The notes beneath the pieces were generated by a model. It saw nothing but the letters and a program-made list of their open reading frames with translations. It was not told the origin of the DNA and made no database searches. A DNA stretch of 64,000 nucleotides. It comes from Hydnum rufescens UP504 (taxonomy: Eukaryota > Basidiomycota > Agaricomycetes > Cantharellales > Hydnaceae). Positions 36,921 through 48,924 of this stretch are shown here, one piece after another; within the stretch, counting starts at the first letter, position 1, and each line of letters opens with the position of its first letter. The position numbers and the translations under genes were made by a program. The stretch lies in NCBI GenBank assembly GCA_014904985.1, contig MU128983.1:133648-197647 (forward strand). The letters run 5' to 3'.

Positions 36921-39736
36921 GGCTGCTGCTGCAGTTGTGGCTGCTGCGTTGGCGTTTGGGAAGGAGGTTGGTTCTGTTGGGGAATATTGCCCGGGAAGCC
37001 CTGAGTGAGCGTAGGCATCCCATTCGGGGTCTTCATCTGTGCAAGTCCACTAGCAGTGGGAAAGTATGGGCTGTTTTGGTATATCCTGCCTTGTGCTACT
37101 TGTTGTTGCCTGATCGCGAGGTGCTGCTGATTTTGCTGAAAGTGACATCAGACACAATAGTTGATATTAAGGGGGGAACCGAGACGCACAAGAGACATAC
37201 TGCTAAGGCTTTGCTGAGACTGTGGAAAGTTACCGCTTAGCGGACCATTGGGGTATCCCGAAGGCTGCAGTCCCGGCTGGTGACTGCCCGGAGGCGCCAT
37301 ACCCGACCAACCCCGTTGTTGTTATAGATCGAAGGCACTCCGGGGTGGAATCCAGGAGGAACCCCGCCAGTCATCTGCGGTCGGTCATTAGGTTGCCCGG
37401 CCAGCCGCTGGCGCTTGCCTGGGGGAGACTCGCGATTTGCATCTGCTTCGCCCTATATTCGCAGAGAAAGTCGTTGAACATTGAGCAGGTGCATACAACA
37501 TACAAAGAGAAAAAGAAAAATAGGGGAACGGACCGATGGAGATGCTCGTTTAATTCCACCCTGAGCCGGTTGCACGCCTTGCAAATGCAACGGATGTTGG
37601 TGTTGTTGTTGCGGAGAAAATTGGGGCTGGAGATGCGTGGGCATCTGACCATGAAGTCCATTCATTGCGATGCTGCTTGTCGGTGTTTGACCAAAAGGGA
37701 GGGCACCGGCAGCTCCGGCAGGACCGGAGAGGGAGCGCAATGAACCAGCAACCCCTGTGACCTTCGATTGCTGAGATTGCAGCTGATATGGTTTCTGATA
37801 CGTCTGTCGCGTCTGAGACACGAGATGGTCGCGGGAAGACATCAGCGAGACTGAAAAGACAACATAAGACGAGTATTCTTACCGTATCCTCAACACCGGG
37901 CGGTGGGTGCTGCCCAGGATCTCTGGAATGCTGATGTAGCATCGCCTTGAGAGCGTCATTCATCTGGGGTACGGGTTGCGGGGGGATAGTAGCAGGTACC
38001 ATGACGCCACTTCCTGGCACGCTGGTAGAGCCGCTTGCGCCAGCAGCGCCGCTGGAATTTCCGCCGAGACCAAATATATTCCCACCCCCACTGGAAACGT
38101 TATTTTTTCCAGGAACTCCTCCAGGGTACATGCCTACGCCATGCTGAGGTTGCGACTGAGGTCGCGGCACAGTCCGACTGGGACTTGGCTGGGCACTCAT
38201 TCCGGGATGAGGTGCAGGGGTCGTCGATGTTGATTGGTGTGGTTGCTGCCCTTGGGACATTAGATTTTGTCGTTGGTCGGATGGTGTGGGCGCACGACTT
38301 GATGAAAATTGGGGTTGCGGTTGTGGAGGTTGCTGGGGTTGTGGTTGCGATTGCTGTTGTTGAGCGGCTTGTGATGAAGGGGGTTGATTCATCATGTGAA
38401 ACGGATGCGGCATTGTGGGTTGCCCGCCGGGAGGGGGTTGTGGTAGCGCGCTCGCAGGCCCAGCGCCGTTGGGAGGTCCGTGCATACTTTGGGGATATCC
38501 TGGTTGGGATGTTTGTGATTGCTGCTGTTGGGACTGGGACTGGGACTGTACTTGAGGCTGGGGGGGAGGACCACCGGGGCCGCGCTGGCCAGCGAGACCG
38601 ATATTCTCTGGACCGCCCGCCAAGCCCATGCTTAATGAGGTCTGAGGCGCGCCGTTTCGTACCACTCCGGGAGATTGAAAGGCCTGCTGTTGTTGTTGCG
38701 CAGATGGAGGTGGATTAATTCGCTGGCCATTGGCAGAAGTCGCTGCTATCCGCGCCGAGTGTGGATGTGGGTGCTGTGGGGTATGCTGCTGTTGCTGTGG
38801 TGGTGCTGATGCGGGTATCGAATTCGAATGAGGTTGGGCTGGTTGATGGTGTGGAGGCGGGGCGCCATTGCCAGCAGGACCAGATGGAGGGTGGGTCTGA
38901 TTAGGAGGGAATGTCATGTTCGGGTTCATCGATATTTGTCCTGGATGCTGGGCTGAAAAAGGTGACTCAGGGGGTATACCATTTGGCATATTTTGGAGGT
39001 GCGGATAGGGACCACCGGGCCCGGGAGCTTGATGTGAGGGTGGATTGATCGGAAGGCCATTAGATGGTGCGCCCGAAGGCATACCGGGCCTCGGAATGGG
39101 GCCGGGCTGAAGCTGTCGCGCACTATCTTGGCTGTGTTGCCATGCAGGTATTCGTGAAGCGACCTGCGAGGCAAGTTCCCGGGCATCGGCACGTTTCCTC
39201 TGGGCATACAGATAGGCATTGGCTTGGGCTGAACCCCCGCCCTGCGAACTTTTCGCCTTGGAAAATATCCCAGAATACGACCCACCATCTGTGTTGCGTG
39301 GAGATTATTGAGATCGACGGTCAGGAAGACAGGATAGTAATGGGATGGGCATTGTGGACGACTCACTCGAACAGGAGGCCTTGAGGGGCGTTTATCGGTG
39401 CTGAGGTCTCAATTGCCAGATCGGCTTCACTGGAGAGCGACTGGACAGTTTTCGTAAAGTTTCGTTTCCGACAGTAGTCCATCATGTAGATGTGCAGCCT
39501 AATTTTGGGAGATGATATGATCCACGCGCATCGGTCAGTCTCGGTATGGCGTCTTATGAGCAATGCGTGCGAAAAGAGGGATCGACGCACAGTTTGTCAC
39601 CTTCCCAGTCAAGAGTCTGAAGAGAAAACGCCGGACTTGAATGGGCGTCAGCATTGTTGGATTTGGAAGGGGTCTGTCCCCCTGGAGCAGATGAAGCCTG
39701 GGTAGATGTAGACGGAGACGACTGAGGCTGGGCCAT
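35856..39736 (-). CDS. LisH-domain, poly-Q FLO8-like transcription regulator
   Basis: Start MAQPQSSPSTSTQASSAPGG at 39736. A LisH/LUFS module follows: HIYMMDYCRKRNFTKTVQSL, LLFEWWVVFWDIF, then AYLYAQRKRADARELASQVA. The rest is Pro/Gln/Gly-rich, with a long Gln tract (36812-36930) and the C-terminus DFDKYITDFLGDPKTGDSKD. This layout matches basidiomycete FLO8/SSDP-like regulators of adhesion and morphogenesis, which act in the nucleus with LisH-mediated dimerisation. The reading frame breaks at three places where the other frame is clearly coding: 39260-39265, 37311-37314 (C4 run) and about 36759-36762. Apart from these, exons splice by GT-AG. Confidence 0.78.
36812..36930. repeat. CTG/TTG microsatellite encoding poly-Gln
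   Basis: Near-perfect trinucleotide run of CTG with interspersed TTG on the plus strand, reading as CAG/CAA (about 40 Gln) in the minus-strand FLO8-like gene. A likely length-variable tract between strains. Confidence 0.9.
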
Positions 39737-40373
39737 TTGATTCGGAAAACGCGGGAGAGAGTAGTTTTACTCAAGGACCTATCACAAAATACGAGAGCGG
39801 GGGGAAGCGAGAAAGGGAAAAAAAATGGCGGATAGCCTGGATACTGGGGGCGCGCGGCAAGATGATTGGTTGCAAGGGTCCTGCGATGCCACGGAAAAGC
39901 GCGGCTTCGTCTATCTAGGAACGATTAGAGCTGCTATCAAACAAGGCCCTCGAGCAGCAGCAGACAAACGGGGGTGGAGGGAAGGCGGGGAAACGGAGGA
40001 GGGGAAAGCACAGGGATGGTCGGGAAGTCCCTTTGACGGCGTCAAGGCAAAAGCCGCTCACTAGGCTCTTGAGATTCCACGTGGCATACAATTACTTTTA
40101 AATTCTGCCTACAGCGACACCGGGGTACAATAATTATTCGAACAAAAAGGACGACAGACGCGCGGCGCTGACTTGCGCCGAGGCGAGCGAGAGCCTGTAT
40201 CACGCTCACCAACAACGGATCTGCAAATAATTCCGAGTACGCGGACTCTCCACAATCGGCGTCACTACTTATTCGACATCGCAAACCCCGTCGTATCTAG
40301 AATCTATTCAAGGAGAAAGGAAAGGAAAACATAGCAAACACAGTCGTCAATTCCGTCACCCAGGATAGGCAAT
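39737..40373. other. intergenic, no gene seen
   Basis: Upstream region of the FLO8-like gene and 3' side of CRIPT. Long for this window, as expected for a regulator's promoter; no supported coding sequence. Confidence 0.5.
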
Positions 40374-40801
40374 CTATAGATGCCCGGGGATCTGACTAAC
40401 CTGCTTACCGCAGATAGCACACGCACCACGCTTGAATGCACACCCATGACCTGTCAACAGTCCTCGGATGATCAGACAATGAGAGATGCTGTCGGGAGTA
40501 GACGTCTCCCATCAGGAGCCTGACTCACAGTACTTCGCTGCATTTTGGGTCGTAGGTGACTTGCAATCCTTGCATTTGCTCCCATATGGCGTGAACCGCT
40601 TCGTGCTTGATCCAGGCCGGCCCTTTACAGCCAGCTTGTTCTCCCCGACCGTTCGTGTTGAGCTTGAAGGCTGAAACGGATCAGGAGCAGCTAGCTTGCT
40701 CAATTTCTGTGTGGGGAACATCAGATACGGGCCTAGAGAGACCAGAAACACCGCCGAGCTTTACGAATACCGCATACCTTCTCGCATTTTGTACACACCA
40801 T
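40374..40801 (-). CDS. CRIPT: CRIPT-like cysteine-rich zinc protein
   Basis: Small conserved eukaryotic protein with paired CxxC zinc sites; in animals CRIPT binds PDZ domains, and the family is also linked to the minor spliceosome. Exons: start at 40801 giving MVCTKCEK, intron with GTATGC donor, then KLSKLAAPDPFQPS, STKRFTPYGSKCKDCKSPTT and QNAAKYC, a second intron, then HGCAFKRGACAICGKQV and a short tail to TAG at 40374. All family CxxC pairs are visible (CTKC, CKDC, C-HGC, CAIC). It is divergent from SYS1 with 87 bp between ATGs. Confidence 0.93.
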
Positions 40802-40888
40802 CGCCCGATGCTACCACAGCCTGCCCGCTTACACTGAAATATCAGCGTGACAGCGTTCGTCGGTTCGCCCGGCTGTTCCCGAGCCACA

Positions 40889-41828
40889 ATGTGGGATCCA
40901 ATTCTCCTCGTAGCCCAGGTGGGGATCCACTAGTCTCGCATTGGCTGTGTCCCTAACTCCCATTCCAGATAGTGTCGATACAATCGTTGCACTATCTCAC
41001 ACTCTCTTTCGTTCTGCCTCCCCTCCTCATCGCCTTCACTGAACCTCATTCACTCGCGTACTACAATGGAGGCGCCGCAACAGTCGGCATGATCATGGAC
41101 TGGCGTGAGATGGCCGGTTACCCCACCGTAGGACACGGCGTAAACAGTGGATCCTGGAACCCGTTTCAAAGCGCCTGGGAAGGCGTCGTGCGCGTTTCGC
41201 AATCAGACGTCGCCCGAAAAGGCCTCGGCGGTTGGAAGGCCAGTCTTATGAATTCTGGCCGTGCCTCGTCTTCCCCTTCTCACTTTCTCGCGCCCTCGTC
41301 TGGGAGTGCTTCGACCGGAGCGACATCGGACGCGGTTGACGGCTCAGGTCGGCCGTCCTGGCCACCGTCCTATGCCTTGGATCCTATGCGCGGGTGGATT
41401 ATCGCTGCAGCGTGGTTGATGGCCTGTGGACTAGAGTGAGACTCTTCTTCATATCATTGTTTTTGTTTTTGTTTCCCCCACTGGCCCCCTCTGACAACAA
41501 TCATCCAACAATCTGCAGCGTCTACTACCTATACACCCTCGTCCGGCGACCGACCTACATTCTCGATTTCGCGTGCACCCTCGTCCTTAACCACCTTATA
41601 TTAACAACTTATTACTCCGCTTCTTTCCCTTCGTCCCTCTTCTTCTGGATCATCATGGCCTGCGGCGCCGTGCTCGACATCGTCTTTGCAGAACAGCTAT
41701 GCGTAAGAAGAGAGATGCGTGAGGGATTGAAAAGTGTCTCCACAAATCCGGACGCTCCCGGTAGAGGTGACGAGGACTTTGAGCTCGAGGACGAACGTAT
41801 CGAATTGATGGAACGCAACACCGAGTGA
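40889..41828 (+). CDS. SYS1: Golgi membrane protein Sys1
   Basis: Multi-pass Golgi protein that recruits the GTPase Arl3/ARFRP1. Exons 40889-40918 (MWDPILLVAQ), 40969-41435 and 41519-41828, with GT-AG introns. SIQSLHYLTLSFVLPPLLIA is the first helix; YYLYTLVRRPTYILDFACTL, NHLILTTYYSASFPSSLFFW and DIVFAEQLCVRREM are the conserved C-terminal half. Between them lies an insertion rich in Ser/Gly (about 41100-41390) that makes the protein about 270 aa, longer than the yeast protein. The tail is acidic (DEDFELEDERIELMERN). Confidence 0.9.
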
Positions 41829-42121
41829 CCATTTCTTTATTGACGGGGACCAATATAATCACACCAAAGCCGATACGTAGTTATACCAGTCTGTAAATAA
41901 TGTCATGTGAAGACAGGACACTAAGCAATTAGGTATGCTGTACAGACAAAAGTGGCATATATTGCTCTACGTGCGGCTTCGTAGGTCGCCTGGTGCGAAC
42001 ACAAGAAAGGGCATGGATCCGCTGAAGAACTGCAATTCGTCAATAAGAGGAACCGGCCAAAGCCAAAAAAAAATCATGATGAAGAAAAAGGTGGCAAGGA
42101 GCCGGAACGCGACTCAAAATC

Positions 42122-45095
42122 TTAGTTGGATATATTGGGTGCCAGGGGTAGTCCTCTTTGGGGTTTGAGGTGACGAGAGGGTATAGGAGGAGCTTTGGGG
42201 TTTGGCGCTATTGCAGGTATGGGTTCGGGTGATAATAGAGAAATGCTCGTGGGGGAGGACGACGGAGTTGGTAATGACCCAGGCGGCGGTGTTTGTGGTG
42301 GAAGTGGCGGCAGGCGTTTGGGGGCGGTGGGCGCTCACGAAGAGAAGGAAGTATGGACTTGGTCGATCCAGTGGATGGAGTTCGCCGCTTCTCGCCAACG
42401 AGATTTATGACAGATTTGAGTTCCTGAACTACATCTCCTCCAGGCCCCCACGCTTCATCATGCCCCCCTTTTACACCGGTATTCTCATCAGCCTTACTGG
42501 ATGAGGGCAAGACCCCCTTGCTCCCCGTAGTGGTTCGACGCTCATTTGCAAGCCGAATGCGCTCTTCCCGAGACAGCTTGCTCCTTTCGCGAGAGAAAAG
42601 TGGAACATCCTCTTCAACGGCAGCCTCGAACACTTGTTCCGGTGGGTTAGCAGGCAAATGGAATGGATTCGAGATGTCACGCAAATGCGAGCCGATATCG
42701 TCAAAAACTTCCACATGTCGGACGTTTTCGTTGGTCTCCAGCTCGGGTGTGAACACGACAGAGGAACGGGAAAAGGTGGGCGAGTTCTCTAAGCCTTCGC
42801 TACTCGATGCATGATGACCATTGGTTCCTGGCGGCGGAGTGTGAGGAACATCTCGAAGTTCGGAATCTTCACTATTTTCTTCATCATCCTCTCGCGACTC
42901 CACACCCAATGAAGCGAATAGGGGTTCGCGACCTCTCTCGCACTCGCGAATCGCCGCCCCTAGGCCTAGACGCAACCGCCCATACGATTCAAGCACTGAA
43001 TCGCGAAGTGCATCACTTCCACTCGTCCCCTGTCTGCCTTCTTGGTCACCAGCCTCCATGGCAGGGGGCGGGCTTTGTAACGCTGCAAGGCATACCCGAA
43101 GTTCTTCTCCGGCGCATTCCAAAGCGTGCGACATCGCATCCATATGGGCTGCAAACTTGGACAATTGCGTAGGCATAGGAGCAAAGGAAGCGAGCTCAGA
43201 TGAAGGGCGCATGGGAAAAGATAGAATACTGCCAAGACGATGTGGATCAGATGGTGCCGAAGAAGGAACCCTGGGAGGGGTAGGCACCTGGTCCAGGCGT
43301 CGGGACTCCAGGTACTCATTCCATGCCTTGGAAAGCGTTGTTGCTGACTCCTGCAGTGAAGTCGTCAAGAGGTTAATGACGGAGACAACATCTTCCCAGT
43401 ATGGATCATGTGCATCCTCCTCGAAACGCAGGGCAAGAAGGTGCGAGGCCGCGTATCGCCTACTATCCACTGCGTTCTGGAGACTAGAACGGAGAGAAGA
43501 CAAGGAACGAATACGCCGTAACGGGCGTTCAGAGTAAACACCCGCCGATGGAGAGGAAGGTGTCGTGAGAGGAGAACGATGTGACTGAAGTCGATTGAGG
43601 GCATCAGGCCTGAATTCAGTATTTGGCGCCGAGGGTTCACCAGATGGACGAACCGCAGGAGCCATAGGCATGATCTTTCGCCTTTTCCGCTGCATATTTA
43701 GCGCGACGCTTCCAAAGGGTTCTCCGACCTCTGTAGAAAACAAATCAAGGGAGGGCGACGGAGGGGAGTGTGCTGCCGAGGTGCTCGTCATTGGAACTGA
43801 ATCGTATGCCTCGGAGGAAGATAATGGCTGAATCGGAGCGCGCCTGCTGTTAGGACCATTCCAAGAAGCACGCTTTGGCAAACTAGTGGAATGCGATGGA
43901 AGGGGTCGAGATGGGGAAGCTGCAGATCCATCCCGTTTATGACCCACCAGTACGGACTGCGACCGGCTTAGCGATGATGGGGCATACATTTCGGAGAGCA
44001 TACTAAGCTCTAGAGGGGCTGTAAGGGGCGAAAACAGATGCCGGATATTGACGGTTTGCATATGCATCGTATCACACACTGTTTGGAGGGCCAATAATAG
44101 CTCTTCTATCGCCAGGTGCACACATTGTCTAATGAGGTCACAAGTGAGCATTCGTCTTTCACAAGTATCGAGTTTACTCACGGCTCATCCTCTTCCTCCA
44201 AGGTTGACATCACCTTTCCTACAATGGAATCGCACGCGTTGCTGGTACGAACGAGTGACTCCAAGGAATCTAGCGCCTAAAAATCAAGCTGAATAAACAA
44301 GAAAAAACGGTGGAAGGTAGGGGCAGAGCGCACAGATTTAAGCTGCGGGGCTGGTTTTCTTTCAGGTGGGCGGTAGCGGGTCCTTAGTAACCATGAACCG
44401 CCAGCGATGAGCAATTGTGTACTTGGGGACTTGACCGTAACCAATGCGATGAGAGGTATGACCCAGCCGATAGAGGAAGAAGAAAAAGAGGGCTCGTCCC
44501 CAGCAGCAGAGTCATGCCACGTTCCAGGGGGGTCGGCTGCATCATCCGGGGGTGGGGGATCGTCGTCGGGTGGCCTACTGGGTCCTGGAGTTGCAATGGA
44601 GGTTGAAAGTAAGGCAGAAGATATTACGATGTATTTGAACCGCTCAGCAAATTCGCGATTCGGTGGAACCTTGTCGGAAACGAGAGTCTGTCCGGCCTAC
44701 AAAAAGCGTGCCAGCTTCAGCAAACATCTGCTGCCACGATAGGGAAATGCCTGCCGTTAAGAAAGAGGTCATGAGAGCAGTCAGGGATGCGTCTTCGTTT
44801 AATTCGTGTTCGTCAAGCTCTGGGAAGTCGTCCAGACCGCCTGGGATGGTTCGTGTTTCCCCGTTATCTGCGCCATGCATAAAGGCATTATTAATGTACA
44901 ACGTGCATAACACTGGGTGGCAGACGCACTTCGGAGGTACTCGCGCAGCGGGTGGTCCGGCTGGTAAAGTGCTTGGGCCATGGACTGCTCAAATACTCTG
45001 GCAGTGCGCCTCAGCAGAATCAGGATGCGCAGTTGTGGGAAATACAAAAATAGGTAACTCCGGATGCAGTGGCTTGCTCCTTCCTCCCCCATCAC
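42122..45095 (-). CDS. hypothetical membrane protein, possibly vezatin/Inp2-like
   Basis: Assembled from 45095 down: TARVFEQSMAQALYQPDHPL; an acidic block with DDFPELDEHELNEDASLTAL; SWQQMFAEAGTLFVGRTDSR; EFAERFKYIVISSALLSTSI; a membrane-like segment WVIPLIALVTVKSPSTQLLI; ALDSLESLVRTSNACDSIVG; then QCVHLAIEELLLALQTVCDT and a long Ser/Pro-rich tail with RRIRSLSSLRSSLQNAVDSR. The order (short N-terminus, membrane segment, helical domain) recalls fungal vezatin/Inp2 myosin-binding proteins of peroxisome inheritance, but recognition is weak. The frame shifts near 44657-44661, though an 85-90-nt intron could also bridge there. It shifts again at the G5 run 42320-42324, beyond which a Pro-rich C-terminus stays open to 42122. 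Confidence 0.5.
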
Positions 45096-45967
45096 TGATT
45101 TCTAATTTTGCCTATAGATTCTCACTGGAAATGCTTAGAAAAATCATTCACGGTTAAACGCCCATTCTGTTTCGGTGCTGTTGTCTCGTCCAGCTTGCGT
45201 CAAAATCCCTGCTCACCTCCTACTGGTGTTGCTCTGGCAATCCTTTGAGTCTCAGGGCGCCCTAGGGTATGTAATTTCTGGCGATATGCAAACGGCCCCC
45301 ACGGTGTGATCGCATCAAGTTTCATTTTACACGTCCGTGTTATACAAAGCCTCATTCATGATCAATTGTACTCCTTATTTCTTTTTTTCATCCATTTTCC
45401 TGTGCTTATTTCCCTTGTGCCTGCACCCCGCAAACGGTGGATGGGTATTCAATCGTGGGATATCTGTCAAAGCAGATTTCTTCAAGTCGGAACTCAAAGT
45501 CATCCCGTCGATATACCAGGTTGCTAGGCAGGCATCCCCATTAGGTCAATTGTCTGAGAGAATTAGCGGCGGTGATTCGAATCGGCAACACCATCCATTT
45601 ATCAAATTGGAAAGGCCTTGAACGAGCTCCAAACAACCCCTTTTCATAACATTCAAGGTTCTCTCCCACCGACCGGAACCTCGATTCTTGATGTGTCATG
45701 ACCCGGCTGGAGTATGAGCTTGAACTTATCATCCGTAAATCAAAGAAATGCTCTGCGTGTGACGAGCTTAGTGAACCGGTTTGATCCATGCGTATGATGG
45801 TCCATCCGGATGTCGATGCGCTCGCACCCATACACGCAGACTGAGGCAGCCGAGAAGAAAGTATATATGACGAACGAACTAGGATATTTGGGGCGAATAT
45901 GACGACGAAGGGCGCTATCCATACTGTACTTGGTTATAAAATAGGGGCCATTAGGGATTCTTTTTTC
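45096..45967. other. intergenic, no gene seen
   Basis: Region between the possible vezatin-like gene (upstream side) and the CID gene (downstream side). Only short unsupported frames are present. Confidence 0.5.
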
Positions 45968-48466
45968 TTAATTGTCTTGCTGCCACACCCATCGATCTCC
46001 AATCCTTTTCATTCCCCCACGACTTGATCGTCCTTCAGCTTCAATTGTTGGGGACGCAGCCCCCGGATCAGAACCAGCAGCGTCGTTCGTGGCTCCGCTC
46101 GGAACATTCCAATTAGGATCATGATATGACCCTGCCTGCGCCTGTTCCTGCCCTTCTTCGCCCTGCCCCGAAGCGCCCAGGTACCCCACCATTGCCTCCC
46201 CCGCACCATGTCCATTTTCCTCCTCTCCTAGAGATCCACTCCAGCCCGGCTGTCCCATATACGAAATAGTATTCCCTTCACTCGTTTGAACTTGCGATGG
46301 GCCAGCGACATCTACTGGGCCTGCCATCGATGACATGGCCATCATCACGATACCCATGGTTCTCTTCCTGAGAAGGCGCATAGCCGTTTGTCGCCTCAAA
46401 CGATGCTCCCAAGGCTTCCCACGATGCGGGAGAGGTAAAATCAAATGCAGAAAAGTCAAATTCGGAAAGTAAAGGCACATTTGGGATATGTGACCCCTTT
46501 GAAGGGACTGCAACAGAAAGCTGAGAGGAGGATGCAGTAGGTACACCCGACGACGCAGATTCATACGAATCGAATGTTGGTATTGGTTGGCCAGTGGGTA
46601 TCCGAGGTGGCGGATGTGGACGAGAGAACCGAGTTGGACGGGCGGTGGGGCGGGGGCGGGGGCAGGGGCAGGGGTCGAGGCGTGACTTGCTGTAGAACTA
46701 GATGCTGTTGCTCGTGTCTCGGGAATATCTCGCCCAAATTCATCTACTGCCCCAGCCCCGATCGTCTTGCCCACTTCCAGAGGGATGCCGTGGGGACGAA
46801 GATGACGGAAAATGGGATGTCGTAGGAGACATCCCATTTCGGCCACGGAGAGGCGGACTGTACGGTCTTGCACCTCGCCCCCTAACCCCTCGTATATCAT
46901 CGCGTCTATGAGGGGGCGGACTTCTGGATCGGCTCCGATCTCGATGGCTGGCTCTTGAATCTCCTCTCCCTGTATGCCAGGAGGCACCGCCTCTCCCTCG
47001 TCGGGGGTCAGCTGGCCTTCCTCTATATCCATGTTGGCCTCGTCTGCTTTGTTCATCGCGGCCATTTATACGTGAATCAAGAGGATAATCCTGGGAATAT
47101 CGAGCAGGCGGCGGGGGACGCTGTTGCCAATCGTCATCACGGTTCGTAAAATTATGTACACCTCGGTGAACAGGACTTGGATCAGAAGATGGTACAGCAG
47201 GCTGGACAGCCGCAGGGACAGCAACACCATTGACCAGCCCGCCCGCCGCCGCCAGCTGCTGCAGCAATGCGAGTTGCGCCGCGTAGTTGCTATTTGTCTC
47301 ACCGGGTGTTGCCGAAGCTGACGGGCTTCTGAGGGATTCAGAATTCAGTTTTCGCCTATTTTTTCACGCTGAGGAATGGGATCGACTCACCCGCTGGCGA
47401 CGGGTGGCACTCCTTGAGCAGCGGCACTAAGGAGTGCAAGCAACGCCGGTGGGAAGACTAGCTGAGGCACCAGTTGGCGGTGCAATTGGCGGTGTCGATG
47501 AATCAACCGTCCCATTCACTGGCGATTTAGTTGGCCGCCGAGGATCCGTCACTGACGTTTGCGCACGATTCGCGACTAGGTGTAACAGGAAAAATCACGT
47601 TCTCTTAGTTCTCCTTTCGTATGGATAAGAGGGGATCACCGCGACACGCGAGGTGTGTTGCATTCGCAAATGTAGAATAGTACTTGGGCAGACAAGAATC
47701 AAAATAAGCACCTTGGTCCTGTTCGCTTTCTTTGGCCAAGTCTGACAGCCTCGTCAACACATCAGTCGAGAAAGTGCCCGCCTTGGACCAAATATCCAAA
47801 ACTTTCTTCATCTTTTCCTGAGAAACATGGATACACCGTGTTAGGCATGCGTACAATATAACACGTTCGCGACATGAATAGGGGACCAGGGAAATGTCGG
47901 CCAAGACGGACATTGAGCGCCATGGGATCGATGGGCCGATCCTCAAAAAGAACAGAACCAAGACTCGCCTTCATTTCAGGGACATCAGTGACAGCCAGCA
48001 GATCTTTGAAAAGGCCGTCCAAGACGCCTTCCATTTTGAGCAAGAAAGTAACAGGGTTCCCTTTATCAGGCTCAGTAGGTAGAGTGAGTTTCCGCTTCGT
48101 AACCTGGTGTTTGGCAGCCCGGGCAAGGGCATCGAATACATATAAACTGTTAACTTTGTTCGAAGATGGCAGAGCCTTGTGTGTCAGAAACAACGTTGAT
48201 ACCAATTGGGTATCCATCTACACAGAGAAAAGACGATCCTTTGCCGTGAGTTCGTACCGCCCCCCAGACAGTCCGTTGCACTCACTTTCATGTATTTGAG
48301 AGCGTGTTCTGACAGACTACTCATTTTGGATGTGGACAATCGCTTACTGGTCACTACCTCCTTGAGCATGGTTTCAAAGGTCTACCCACGAGGCAGAGAG
48401 TGTGAACGAGCAGGTTTAAAGGCACGCACAAGCGAGAATAGCAGATACCTCTATAGCAGACGCCAT
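45968..48466 (-). CDS. CID-domain, Arg/Ser-rich RNA-processing protein (SCAF/Nrd1-like)
   Basis: ATG at 48466: MASAIE, intron, then TFETMLKEVVTSKRLSTSKM and SSLSEHALKYMK. After another intron come MDTQLVSTLFLTHKALPSSN, NSLYVFDALARAAKHQVTKR and EKMKKVLDIWSKAGTFSTDV, an ENTH/VHS-like CTD-interacting domain that binds the RNA polymerase II tail. Ala/Pro linkers follow, then an RGG/RS block (RDRSRSRSPPPHRRDDIRG), VDEFGRDIPETRA, ESASSGVPTASSSQLSV with EFDFSAFDFTSPASWEALG, and a C-terminus GGMKRIGDRWVWQQDN. The frame switches at about 46745-46760, 46638-46646 and 46318-46325. A role in transcription termination or 3'-end processing is inferred from the domain pair. Confidence 0.75.
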
Positions 48467-48924
48467 AGGGTCTTGAGTAGGCCGTGATATAAGGAACGGT
48501 TTTAGAGTAACAATTTTAAACTCCGCTTGAATTCCTTTGCATCCCACGCGAAACATCGGTACTTAAATATTCCCTCAATCATGCTTGGCTTAAAGGGTCA
48601 CGGAAGGAGCAAAGGACATGATGATATAATACACAGGAACACTGTTGAGCGGAAGGTATGCTTATGTCGGCGAAGGTACATCTCACTCGTCAGCAGAGTT
48701 GGCCTGCTTTGCGCCAAACATCTTGCCACTATAGTCCACGCCAGGAACAAACACAACGAGGCTATCCCCGGGCATCATAGGAAGCGAAGCTAAGACTTGG
48801 TTGGCAGAGTAGACTGGATAATTGGATGGCCACATATCGATCGATTTTTCTTCGAACATCGCCCAAGAAAACGATTGTAATCTAACACTTATTGAGAAAT
48901 ATTCAACAACAATAAATAAATCAC
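48467..48924. other. intergenic, no gene seen
   Basis: Between the CID gene start and the BRCT gene stop, both minus-strand. No supported coding sequence. Confidence 0.5.

Noticed and set aside
36761..37240. Plus-strand poly-Leu/poly-Ala frames
   Set aside because: Translations of the CTG/TTG microsatellite in the wrong strand.
38035..38718. Long plus-strand frame opposite the FLO8-like gene
   Set aside because: Antisense shadow of a Pro/Gln-rich coding region; low-complexity Val/Gly content with no independent features.
45571..45590. GATTCGAATC resembling a tRNA B box
   Set aside because: No matching A box, acceptor stem or cloverleaf could be found around it; it is simply a palindrome.
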